Positions 27,129 to 34,790 of a DNA stretch of 37,245 bases are shown in pieces. Source of the stretch: Desulfobacter latus (lineage in GTDB: Bacteria; Desulfobacterota; Desulfobacteria; Desulfobacterales; Desulfobacteraceae). The stretch is taken from the NCBI RefSeq assembly GCF_013389365.1, contig NZ_JACADJ010000038.1:1-37245 (forward strand), read 5' to 3'. The position numbers and the translations under genes are program-made. Position 1 is the first letter of the stretch. Every line of letters begins with the position of its first letter. The notes beneath the pieces are model-generated. The model saw only the letters and a program-made list of their open reading frames with translations. It ran no database searches and was not told the origin of the DNA.

Positions 27129-29189
27129 CTAACCAGTTACATCCTCAAGCACCTTTCGAATTGTCTGAGCCATGTCCGATTTAATCACGGGTTTCATCAA
27201 AACGGCGTCTATACCCACCCCCCCAATGTCCTGGTCTTCTAATCTGTCACTGAACCCGGTCGAGATAATAATCGGAATATCGTTTCTGATCGATTTTATC
27301 TCTTTGGCCAGCTGGAGGCCTGTCATACGCGGCATATTCATATCAGATAGAATCAAATCAAAGGCATGCGGATTTTCTTTGAAGCAGATCAACGCCTCTA
27401 AAGGACTGGTCTGCCGGGTAACACTGTATCCGATTCGTTCGAGCATCTGCTTTTCCAGTTTTGCAATCGGTTCTTCATCATCAACCAATAAAATGCGTTC
27501 ATTGCCGGTTGGGATCTTCTCTATTGAATTTTTTAAATCAGAGATGCCCGTTCGCCGTATTACCGGCAAATAGATGTTAAAGGTTGTTCCCTTACCGATT
27601 TCACTGTAAACGGTAATATCGCCCTTATGTGCCTTTACAATGCTGTAAACGATGGACAACCCAAGCCCCGTACCTTTCCCTTTTTCCTTGGTGGTGAAAT
27701 AGGGATCAAAAATTTTATCCCTCAACTCCGGTGGAATGCCGCTTCCGGTATCAGAAAATGACAGCAACGCATATGTGCCGGGTTCAATATGTTTACTGGG
27801 TAGATCAGATAACGCCAACTCGGTTTCCCTTAAAACCACGCTGATCTTTCCGTCTGCCGTTTCCATGGCATGATAGGCGTTGGTGATAATGTTCATGGCA
27901 ATCTGGTGGATTTGCGTGGGGTCCGCCATTACCATTGCACAATCCGTTTTAATATCGTGGTTGATTTCAATATAGGATGGAATGGTTGATCTTGTGAGTT
28001 TCAGAACTTCTTCTAAGACAGTCTGAATCCGGGTCGGCGACATTTGATGTTCGCTCTGACGACTGAATGCAAGTATCTGGTTCACAAGATCCGCGCCCCG
28101 TTTTCCGGCGGTTAATATTTCCAGTGCGTTCTCATATTCAATGCTGTCTTTTGACAGATCTTCCATCAACAATTCCGACATACCGATAATGGAAAACAGG
28201 ATATTGTTAAAATCATGTGCAATACCACCGGCAATCGTTCCAATGGCTTCCATTTTCTGGGCCTGTCTCAGTCGCGTCTCAAGCTGAATTCTTTGCTTCT
28301 CATCTTGTTTTTGCCGGGTTGTATTGTCAGATACAACGGTGATATAATCCATTGTATTATCATCAGAAAATACAGGTATCAGTGAGGAGTTCAGCCAGAC
28401 GTCGTTTCCTTGAATATCACGGGTTAATGCCTCCATTGTAACTGTTTCGCCGGTGCGTTTTACATGCGTTAAGCTTTTAATCATTTTTTCTTTAAACGGT
28501 TCCGGAAAAAAATCAAACGGATAGGGTTTTCCATACACGCCGGCATTGGGTTCCAGGTTAAGCATTTTAAATCCATTGGCGTTCATGTATTGCAGATTGA
28601 AATCCAGATCCACAATTTTGTGGCAAACCGGAGAGTGGTCCAATAAGGCTTGATTTCTTTTTTCAGTGTTTATTTTGGCAAGGGCAAGGGCAAAGGCAAG
28701 GTCCCTTGACACCTCTAAAACCAAATCGTGTTCATCCTTTTCATGTTCAAAACCGGCGGGAACTGATACAGACAGTATCCCCCAAATCCTGCCCTCATGC
28801 TCAAGGCGGCAGGTGAATAAAAAGCGACCGGCATATTCTTTTGAAAGGGGGCAATCCGCGCATTCGACTATCGGTGCCGTGATGACAACAGATTCGTTTG
28901 TTTGGAGAGTACGCTGCATGCAGGAAGGAAACACCCCCTGATTCAACCTTTCCCGCATGACGTCAAAGCCCCTGTCAAATCCAGCGGCCCCGGTTAACTT
29001 CACATGCCGACCCTCTTCATCCAGAAGTCCGATCCACGCATTAAAATATCCCATGGTGCCAATGAGTTCCTCGCAGGCCTTTTGTATAAGGCCGGCGGGA
29101 TCACGTTCTTTTACTATCAATTGATTGGTATTCAGAACGGCTTTCAGCACCCTATTTAAATGTGCTTGTTTTTTTAAGATTTTTTCCAT
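27129..29189 (-). CDS. GAF-PAS hybrid histidine kinase with receiver
   Basis: The 686-residue soluble kinase contains a GAF domain (about 10-175), a PAS domain (180-295), HisKA with His325 in GGIAHDFNN, HATPase (N-box near 430-437, DTGSGI at 480, GKGTGLGLSIV) and a receiver with Asp616 (LSDMNMP) and Lys666. The GAF is closely related to that of the PocR kinase (shared LIQKACEEL, GYFNAW/GYYNAW, CPLS) including Cys90, Cys110 and Cys113, so the two kinases derive from one ancestor. ATG 29189 has AAGG upstream. It is the first gene of the cluster; an inverted repeat covers its possible promoter. Confidence 0.88.
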   Translation of the reverse strand: MEKILKKQAHLNRVLKAVLNTNQLIVKERDPAGLIQKACEELIGTMGYFNAWIGLLDEEGRHVKLTGAAGFDRGFDVMRERLNQGVFPSCMQRTLQTNESVVITAPIVECADCPLSKEYAGRFLFTCRLEHEGRIWGILSVSVPAGFEHEKDEHDLVLEVSRDLAFALALAKINTEKRNQALLDHSPVCHKIVDLDFNLQYMNANGFKMLNLEPNAGVYGKPYPFDFFPEPFKEKMIKSLTHVKRTGETVTMEALTRDIQGNDVWLNSSLIPVFSDDNTMDYITVVSDNTTRQKQDEKQRIQLETRLRQAQKMEAIGTIAGGIAHDFNNILFSIIGMSELLMEDLSKDSIEYENALEILTAGKRGADLVNQILAFSRQSEHQMSPTRIQTVLEEVLKLTRSTIPSYIEINHDIKTDCAMVMADPTQIHQIAMNIITNAYHAMETADGKISVVLRETELALSDLPSKHIEPGTYALLSFSDTGSGIPPELRDKIFDPYFTTKEKGKGTGLGLSIVYSIVKAHKGDITVYSEIGKGTTFNIYLPVIRRTGISDLKNSIEKIPTGNERILLVDDEEPIAKLEKQMLERIGYSVTRQTSPLEALICFKENPHAFDLILSDMNMPRMTGLQLAKEIKSIRNDIPIIISTGFSDRLEDQDIGGVGIDAVLMKPVIKSDMAQTIRKVLEDVTG

Positions 29190-29237
29190 TCCCACCTTTC
29201 CACAAAATTTTATTTTTCAGCACTTATATCATAACGG

Positions 29238-29256
29238 GTGTTGAAATAGTCAACAC
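29238..29256. promoter_or_regulatory. Inverted-repeat operator candidate upstream of the kinase cluster
   Basis: GTGTTGA-AATAG-TCAACAC is a perfect 7-bp inverted repeat with a 5-base spacer, 49 bases before the kinase start. On the minus strand it contains TTGACT (29253-29248), a -35-like hexamer, with GATATA or TATAAG 17 or 19 bases downstream. A regulator bound here would block that promoter. The regulator is unknown. Confidence 0.4.
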
Positions 29257-29283
29257 TAACATTTTATAATTATAACAAATTGA

Positions 29284-29312
29284 GGACTTGATTTCTATTG
29301 TCGGCCATTTTT
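29284..29312. repeat. Solo left end of the palindromic MITE-like family
   Basis: GGACTTGATTTCTATTGTCGG and the following CCATTTTTT match the left end of copy B (34194-34222) with one inserted base and one substitution. A convincing right end is missing; GGGATGTAACACAAT at 29352-29366 may be a decayed one. Confidence 0.5.
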
Positions 29313-29421
29313 TCTGCTACTTTTCACATTTTTCTAATCCTGTCTTCACAGGGATGTAACACAATTTGCATAAATTGCATGATCAACAAAGATATTCATC
29401 TCATTATAATAAGGATAGAAA

Positions 29422-31911
29422 ATGATGAAAATAGATCTTCATGTACACTCCAAATTTTCCAAGCGGCCTTCCCAGTGGGTTCTTCAGAAAATCAGCTGCC
29501 CTGAAAGTTTCACGGAACCCATGCTGGTATATAACACAGTCAAAGCAAAGGGGATGTCCCTTGTGACCATATCCGATCACAACACCATTGACGGTGCCCT
29601 TGAAATTGCCCATCTGCCGGACACCTATATCTCCGAGGAGATCACCTCCTATTTTCCCGAAGATGGGTGCAAGGTGCATGTGCTGGCCCAGAACATCACC
29701 GAAGCCCAGCATGATGAAATCCGGAAAATTCGGAAAAATATCTTTGATCTGGTCGCTTATCTTCATGATGAAAAGATCGTCAATATCATTGCCCATCCCC
29801 TCTACGCCGTAAATGACCGGCTGACCATCAATCATTTTGAACAGATGCTTTTGCTGTTTAAAAACTTTGAACTCAATGGTGCCAGAAACGACAAACAGAA
29901 TCAGATTCTGACCCAGGTGCTCAAGCAGCTTACCCCCATGGACATTGAACGACTGTCCAATATCTATGATTACCAGCCCCTGTTCGATACCCCTTGGGAA
30001 AAGAACTTCACCGGCGGGTCCGATGACCACTCCGGCTTAAATATCGCCAGAACCTGCACGGCCGTTGATAATGCAACGGATCTTGACGATTTCATGGCCG
30101 GCATCCTCAACGGGAAATCCCGGGCCGTATCCGATCCATCCACGCCCCAGACCATGGCCCACAACCTGTACGGCATTGCCTACCAGTTTTATAGAAATCG
30201 ATTCAACTTAGAGCGCCACACCTGCAAGGATCAATTGCTCAAGTTTCTTGACCACTCCCTGATGCCGGTATCCAATGTGAATAACGGTCTTATGTCACGC
30301 GTTTACACCTTCTTAAGCAAACGTAAGAACGGCCGGGAAGATAGCAAATCATGTTCCATGAAAGATCTGATTCGAAAAGAGACCGAACGTCTGTTTGCTG
30401 AAAATCCTGATCTGATGAATATTGCCAGAACCCAGGCCAACAAAGTAAACCGTGGTGCATCCCTGGAAAAACAGGAAGCACACAGGGAAAAACTATGGTT
30501 TGATTTTGTCAATCAGCTTTCAAATAAGGTGTTGTCCCACACAGGTGATTTTCTGCTTGGTCAGGCATCCGGGGCAAATTTGTTTAACATCTTCCAGACC
30601 ATCGGTTCCGTGGGCGGGCTCTACTCTCTTTTGGCACCCTATTTTGTGGCCTTTGTCCACTTTGCCAAGGACAATGAAATGAATACGACAGTCCTTAACC
30701 GCTTTGCCAAGTACAAAAACGGGATGCAGGCCCCTAAATCCAGGGTGCAACTCGGGCACTTCACTGATACGTTCTACGATGTCAACGGGGTGGCCCAGAC
30801 CCTTCAGCAACAAGTACAGGCGGCATTGAAAAACGACAAACACCTGACCATCATTACCTGTGACGCCCGGGCAGGTAAAACAGGGCACGGCGTAAAAAAT
30901 TTCACCCCCATGGGCGTGTATGAGATCCCGGAATATACGGAACAAAAACTGTATTATCCACCATTTCTGGAGATGCTGGACTATTGCTACCACCAGGGAT
31001 TCACCCATATCCACTCTGCCACACCCGGTCCCATCGGCCTGGCGGCCCTGGCCATTGCCAAAATCCTGAAGCTGCCCTTGACCGCCACCTACCATACCCA
31101 GTTTCCCCAATATGCCCAGTATCTGACCGGAGATGATTTTATCGAAGATCTGACCTGGAAATTCATGATCTGGTATTACGACCAGATGGACCAGATCTAT
31201 GTTTCCAGCCAAAACTCCTTTGAAGAACTCACTGAACGGGGTATCAAGGCCGAAAAAATTCGCATCATGCCCCGGGGCATCAATACGGAGGTCTTTCATC
31301 CATCCAATCGCTGCGATATCCTGACTTCCGAGTACAGGGTTAATGAGGATGCGTTAAAGTTTCTTTATGTGGGCCGGGTATCCAAGGAAAAAAACCTGCC
31401 GCTTCTGGTGGATGCCTTTAAAACACTTTGTGCGGCCAGTGACAAGGTGCATCTCACTGTGGTGGGGGACGGACCCTATGCCGATGAAATGAAAGAGATG
31501 CTCAAAGAGTATCCCGTGACCTTTACCGGATATCTTTCCGGAGAGCCTTTATGCCGGGTGTATGCCTCGGCAGATCTTTTTGTATTCCCTTCCGCCACAG
31601 ATACCTTTGGCAATGTGGTCCTGGAAGCCCAGGCGTCGGGTCTGCCCGTAATTGTGTCGGACCTGGGCGGCCCCTGCGAAAATATGTTGGATCGTGAGAC
31701 CGGTATTATCGTTAAAAGCGATGATGGTGGGGCGCTTTTATCGGCCATGCAGGAACTTGTGATCAATCCCTGGTTGCGCAGTCAAATGTCCAAGCGGGCC
31801 AGGGCATATATGGAAGACCGCTCCTTTGAAAATGCATTTATACAGTCCTGGGAATTCTACAAAGAGATGGATACGCCGGCTTCCATGGAAAAATTTTCCA
31901 AGGCGGTATGA
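29422..31911 (+). CDS. PHP-domain / family-4-type glycosyltransferase fusion
   Basis: The 829-residue protein joins two enzymes. The N-terminal PHP metal-dependent phosphoesterase domain (about 1-230) shows IDLHVHSKFS, SDHNTIDG, an Ala-His-Pro and GGSDDHSG, the metal ligands of the family. A middle region (about 240-430) contains a helical part and one hydrophobic stretch. The C-terminal GT-B glycosyltransferase (about 440-815) has LYVGRVSKEKNLPLLVDAF and the donor-site motif TFGNVVLEAQASGLPVI, as in GDP-mannose or UDP-sugar dependent enzymes. It probably modifies a lipid or envelope glycan, and the PHP part may remove a phosphate; both are inference. AAGGA lies six bases before the ATG. The radical SAM gene began two bases after this stop, so the pair formed one unit. 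Confidence 0.85.
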   Translation: MMKIDLHVHSKFSKRPSQWVLQKISCPESFTEPMLVYNTVKAKGMSLVTISDHNTIDGALEIAHLPDTYISEEITSYFPEDGCKVHVLAQNITEAQHDEIRKIRKNIFDLVAYLHDEKIVNIIAHPLYAVNDRLTINHFEQMLLLFKNFELNGARNDKQNQILTQVLKQLTPMDIERLSNIYDYQPLFDTPWEKNFTGGSDDHSGLNIARTCTAVDNATDLDDFMAGILNGKSRAVSDPSTPQTMAHNLYGIAYQFYRNRFNLERHTCKDQLLKFLDHSLMPVSNVNNGLMSRVYTFLSKRKNGREDSKSCSMKDLIRKETERLFAENPDLMNIARTQANKVNRGASLEKQEAHREKLWFDFVNQLSNKVLSHTGDFLLGQASGANLFNIFQTIGSVGGLYSLLAPYFVAFVHFAKDNEMNTTVLNRFAKYKNGMQAPKSRVQLGHFTDTFYDVNGVAQTLQQQVQAALKNDKHLTIITCDARAGKTGHGVKNFTPMGVYEIPEYTEQKLYYPPFLEMLDYCYHQGFTHIHSATPGPIGLAALAIAKILKLPLTATYHTQFPQYAQYLTGDDFIEDLTWKFMIWYYDQMDQIYVSSQNSFEELTERGIKAEKIRIMPRGINTEVFHPSNRCDILTSEYRVNEDALKFLYVGRVSKEKNLPLLVDAFKTLCAASDKVHLTVVGDGPYADEMKEMLKEYPVTFTGYLSGEPLCRVYASADLFVFPSATDTFGNVVLEAQASGLPVIVSDLGGPCENMLDRETGIIVKSDDGGALLSAMQELVINPWLRSQMSKRARAYMEDRSFENAFIQSWEFYKEMDTPASMEKFSKAV

Positions 31912-31913
31912 TT

Positions 31914-32989
31914 ATGACCCATATACAATCAGGATTAAAAACCGCCGCACGCATGCTCAAAGGCCGGATGCCCGGCCAGCTTGTTATACAGATTACGGAC
32001 CGGTGCAACGCCACCTGCCCCCAGTGCGGTCGGCATATAGTATCTAAAATTTTATACTATTCTTTATTAAAATAAAAAATCTAATATTCAAAATAGCTGG
32101 ATTGATCTATTTTTGGTTGACAAAAATCAACTATTTCGTTATTTTAAAAGATAGTTCTTTGAAAAGGTAAATGGTTGTGCCTAAAAACCATGGCATGTAA
32201 AACCTTACGGGTAACAATTTTTCAAACATAAACAATTTCATTAGCGAGAACCAAGCCAATAAGATTGTTAGTAATGGAAAATTAAAGCGCATAATATTTC
32301 ACTTGAAACGTTATGCTTTGGGAGAGACCCCCGCTATTTAGAAAATGGCGTAAGCTATATATTTGTATAGCAAAAAATGCATCGGTATGCGCAAAACCAA
32401 TAAATTTGACAGAACCCGGCTCACCAATGATCAGCTCAAAGCGATCATTGATGCGGCAGGGGAAAAGGAATTCCAGGCCATCTCCTTTACCGGCGGGGAA
32501 CCCATGATGTTACGCAAGGATCTGCCTGAACTGATCCGGCACGCCGGAAAAGCCGGTATTCCCTATATTCGCACCGGCACCAATGGATTCTTTTTTGCCG
32601 ATCATGACAAACCAGGCTTTAAAGACACGGTAAAGGCCATTGCAGATGAGTTCGCAGACACCCCGTTGCGCAACTTCTGGATCAGTCTGGATTCGTCCGT
32701 CCCGCACATCCATGAACAGATGCGCGGATTCAACGGAATTGTCCGGGGGATGGAGAAAGCATTACCTATTTTCCATGACGCAGGACTTTTTCCTTCCGTG
32801 AATCTTGGGTTGAACCGCAATGTTGCCCAAATCACCCGGAGCCTTGCATCGCCAGGCAGGGAAGATCTGGCAGTCCCGGAAGCCTCCCCCTTTTACCGTG
32901 CCTTTGCCCAGGGATTTGCCGACTTCTACCGCTCCATTAAATGCCAGAGCGTTTCAGCCTGTGGCGAATATCCCTTTTCCCGGGCCTGA
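31914..32989 (+). pseudogene. Radical SAM gene, interrupted and 3'-truncated
   Basis: The 5' part (31914-32030) encodes QLVIQITDRCNATCPQCG with the CX3CX2C ligands of the 4Fe-4S cluster. The 3' part resumes at 32387 with MRKTNKFDRTRLTNDQ, then ISFTGGEPMML (the GGEP motif) and IRTGTNGFFF. The two parts join exactly in frame if the 356-bp insert at 32031-32386 is removed; as it stands, the first part runs into a stop at 32073-32075. Similarity to the family also ends near FADFYRSI (about 32942), where the frame runs antisense into the end of fdhE, so a large C-terminal part (roughly half of a normal enzyme) is missing. I therefore call it a pseudogene. It was coupled to the PHP-glycosyltransferase gene. 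Confidence 0.75.
32031..32386. mobile_element. 356-bp AT-rich structured insertion of unknown type
   Basis: The insert separates codons for Gly39 (of CPQCG) and the next Met of the radical SAM gene. CGGT stands before it (32027-32030) and again at its end (32383-32386), a 4-bp direct repeat. It is clearly more AT-rich than its host gene and encodes no protein. A near-perfect palindrome lies at the left end (TAGTAT 32038-32043 / ATACTA 32054-32059). Four successive hairpins fill the last 100 bases: GCATAA/TTATGC, GGG/CCC, CGCTATTT/AAATGGCG (32332-32350) and GCTATA/TATAGC (32354-32371). It could be a MITE, a degenerate intron or another RNA-based element. I could not assign a class. Confidence 0.65.
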
Positions 32990-33846
32990 AGATCCAGTCC
33001 ATTCATACCCATGACCGCAACATCCATATTTACCGGATCAATATGCCGGCGCAGGTCTATGGTCAAAAGATAGGTGTTGCATAACTTGCAGACGTTCACC
33101 TGTTCTCCGTCATTGACAGGACTGTCCTGGTCAGAAAAACATTCTAGAAGGGTTTGATCATTATTTTCGCAGCGGGGGCAAATGTGACGGTTAAAACGCC
33201 ATTCATGGGCGCACACAGAACACTGCAGCCAGCGATCACCCTCTTCACCGATGAGCCCGGCAGCAACCGGAAATGATCCGCACATCGGGCAGTGCCCGTG
33301 CAGCCACTTATGTTCCTCTACCAAAGGGGCGAACGCCCGGGCCTGAATCTCCTTGAACGGTCCGGAAATCTGGGCCAGGGCAAACCTGAGTATGTCAGGC
33401 GTGGTGTTTGCCCGGGCAGCAAGTGCCTTTATGATTCGGGTGCTGTTCGCCATAACCGCCTGGACGCATTCGCCGGCATCAAGGTTGTTGTCCGCAATGT
33501 TGTTTTTAATGGATTCAATGTCCGACCGGATGCCTGGAAATGCCGCTGCTATGGGCGGCAGAATCATTTGAGCTGCCTGTTTAAACTCTTTATGGAAGTC
33601 CATAAGCCCTGTGATGGCAAACAACTGCACCCCTTTAGAAAACCGAACCCAGTCAAATTCGGGCAGATCCGTTTCTTTTACCTCGTTTTCAGACAGACGT
33701 GCCGTTAATTCCGCTTTTGCCACCAGTACCGGACCAAAGCTATAGACAAGAGAGGATAGCGCAGGCTTGCGCATCACCAGGGCGTCAAGGGCTGCTTGAA
33801 TGCCTTGGGGCGTTTTTTCATGGCAAATACGTTCATTCTGATTCAT
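32926..33846 (-). CDS. fdhE: Formate dehydrogenase accessory protein FdhE
   Basis: FdhE is a cytoplasmic rubredoxin-like protein needed for maturation of the Mo/W formate dehydrogenase. The 306 residues match the family (E. coli 309). The C-terminal half has four Cys pairs that bind iron: CPMC, CSVC, CPRC and CKLC, with SFPVAAGL and WLQCSVCAHEW between. I start at ATG 33846, where AAAGGAG is ten bases upstream; the frame is open 19 codons further but without support. Its last codons and stop overlap the truncated end of the convergent radical SAM pseudogene. No formate dehydrogenase genes are in the window. Confidence 0.9.
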   Translation of the reverse strand: MNQNERICHEKTPQGIQAALDALVMRKPALSSLVYSFGPVLVAKAELTARLSENEVKETDLPEFDWVRFSKGVQLFAITGLMDFHKEFKQAAQMILPPIAAAFPGIRSDIESIKNNIADNNLDAGECVQAVMANSTRIIKALAARANTTPDILRFALAQISGPFKEIQARAFAPLVEEHKWLHGHCPMCGSFPVAAGLIGEEGDRWLQCSVCAHEWRFNRHICPRCENNDQTLLECFSDQDSPVNDGEQVNVCKLCNTYLLTIDLRRHIDPVNMDVAVMGMNGLDLQAREKGYSPQAETLWHLMER

Positions 33847-33903
33847 AATCTTTGAACTCCTTTGAAAACATTTGTTTATTCCCGATTTTTGAGAATTTTG
33901 CAT

Positions 33904-34002
33904 TAAATTAGCGCCCTTTGGGCGGGCTGTTAGGTACTGGGTACTGGGTACTGGGTACTGGGTACTGGGTACTGGGTACTAGGAAATGGAAATTCCTATA
34001 CT
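33904..34002. repeat. Dispersed heptamer-repeat element, copy 2 (GGTACTG x7)
   Basis: The head TAAATTAGCGCCCTTTGGGC plus GGGCTGTTA is identical to copy 1. Seven heptamers follow (33933-33981), six perfect GGTACTG and a last GGTACTA, then six extra bases and the same tail GGAAATTCCTATACT (33988-34002). It lies between fdhE and the MITE-like copy B. From 34003 to 34192 I see only AT-rich sequence with no convincing gene. Confidence 0.9.
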
Positions 34003-34192
34003 CTTAAAATATTATATTGCGTATATGATAATTTTAAAAATAAAAAATTTGCAAGCCTTTTCAGATAATGTTAAGAAAGTCGATATTTATTCTCTTTTAC
34101 AATTAAGCAGATCTGGTTATTTTTATTTTTCTTTTCGGATGTTATTCCGTTCGCTAAGTCAATACGAAAAATAACGGAAATCCCAGATCAAC

Positions 34193-34306
34193 CGGGCTTG
34201 ATTCTATTGTCGGCCATTTTTTGTAGGGGCAATCCCCCTGTGGTTGCCCTCGTTAGGGCAGGCACGGTAGCCTTCCCCTACAGCGGCCGATGTTAGAACC
34301 AATCCC
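34193..34306. mobile_element. MITE-like palindromic element, copy B, with 7-bp target duplication
   Basis: The left end GGGCTTGATTCTATTGTCGG and right end CGATGTTAGAACCAATCCC match as inverted repeats (17 of 22 positions) and match the ends of copy A. Perfect direct repeats GATCAAC lie at 34186-34192 and 34307-34313. The core differs from copy A: GTAGGGGCAATCC ... CCTTCCCCTAC, and contains GTTAGGGCAGGCACG, which also occurs in the hairpin at 22614-22637. Confidence 0.8.
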
Positions 34307-34345
34307 GATCAACTTGCTATCCTTTAAAAAACGTCAGGAGGAATA

Positions 34346-34699
34346 ATGACTCAAACCGATCCGAATAAACTGTATATTGATGCCGACAATAACATTAGTG
34401 CTGGAGGTGAGCAGCCAAAACTGAAAAACAATGCAACGTTCTTACAGCTTCCAGCAGAGCTGGAAAAAGAAATGAATGCTTATCTTAACAAATTAGCAAA
34501 AGAAAAAAATATAGAATGGGAAAATGATCAGGGCGCAAAATCTGTTTTTCAATCACAAGGATGCTTTTTCGTTATATCTCTGGAAAAGATTGAAGCTTTG
34601 ATGAAATTAATCAATAGCTGTCTCTCTTTGAATGAGGGGGATATGGATGAAATAAAAAAGAATCTAAACAAATCCATGGATATCATTAACGGCATATAA
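34346..34699 (+). CDS. Small hypothetical cytoplasmic protein
   Basis: A 117-residue protein with an excellent ribosome site (AGGAGG four bases before the ATG). It has no signal peptide or membrane segment. The first ~30 residues are polar and probably flexible; then LPAELEKEMNAYLNKLAKEK forms an amphipathic helix, CFFVISLEKIEALMKLI another, and the C-terminus is an acidic-basic helix. I recognise no family. It stands alone with a bidirectional terminator 25 bases downstream. Confidence 0.65.
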   Translation: MTQTDPNKLYIDADNNISAGGEQPKLKNNATFLQLPAELEKEMNAYLNKLAKEKNIEWENDQGAKSVFQSQGCFFVISLEKIEALMKLINSCLSLNEGDMDEIKKNLNKSMDIINGI

Positions 34700-34723
34700 T
34701 TTCGGCACTTGATTGTGACCAAT

Positions 34724-34758
34724 AAAAAAGAGGCATCCGTAAATGACGCCTCTTTTTT
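34724..34758. terminator. Bidirectional intrinsic terminator
   Basis: AAAAAAGAGGC (34724-34734) and GCCTCTTTTTT (34748-34758) form a perfect GAGGC/GCCTC stem with A and T runs on both sides, between the convergent small hypothetical gene and the antiporter gene. It should end transcripts from both directions. Confidence 0.85.
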
Positions 34759-34790
34759 ACTTAAATATGGGAAAGATGATTAATGTGTGA

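Noticed and set aside
32031-32386. Standard group I or group II intron in the radical SAM gene
   Set aside because: I find no GUGYG start, no domain V-like hairpin and no AY end for group II, and no recognisable group I core pairing (no GACTA-type P7). An unusual or degenerate intron is still possible, so it stays a finding of unknown type.
33986-34174. 62-codon frame after heptamer copy 2
   Set aside because: It begins inside the repeat tail, has no ribosome site, and its AT-rich Ile/Lys/Phe/Tyr composition is what chance gives in this sequence.
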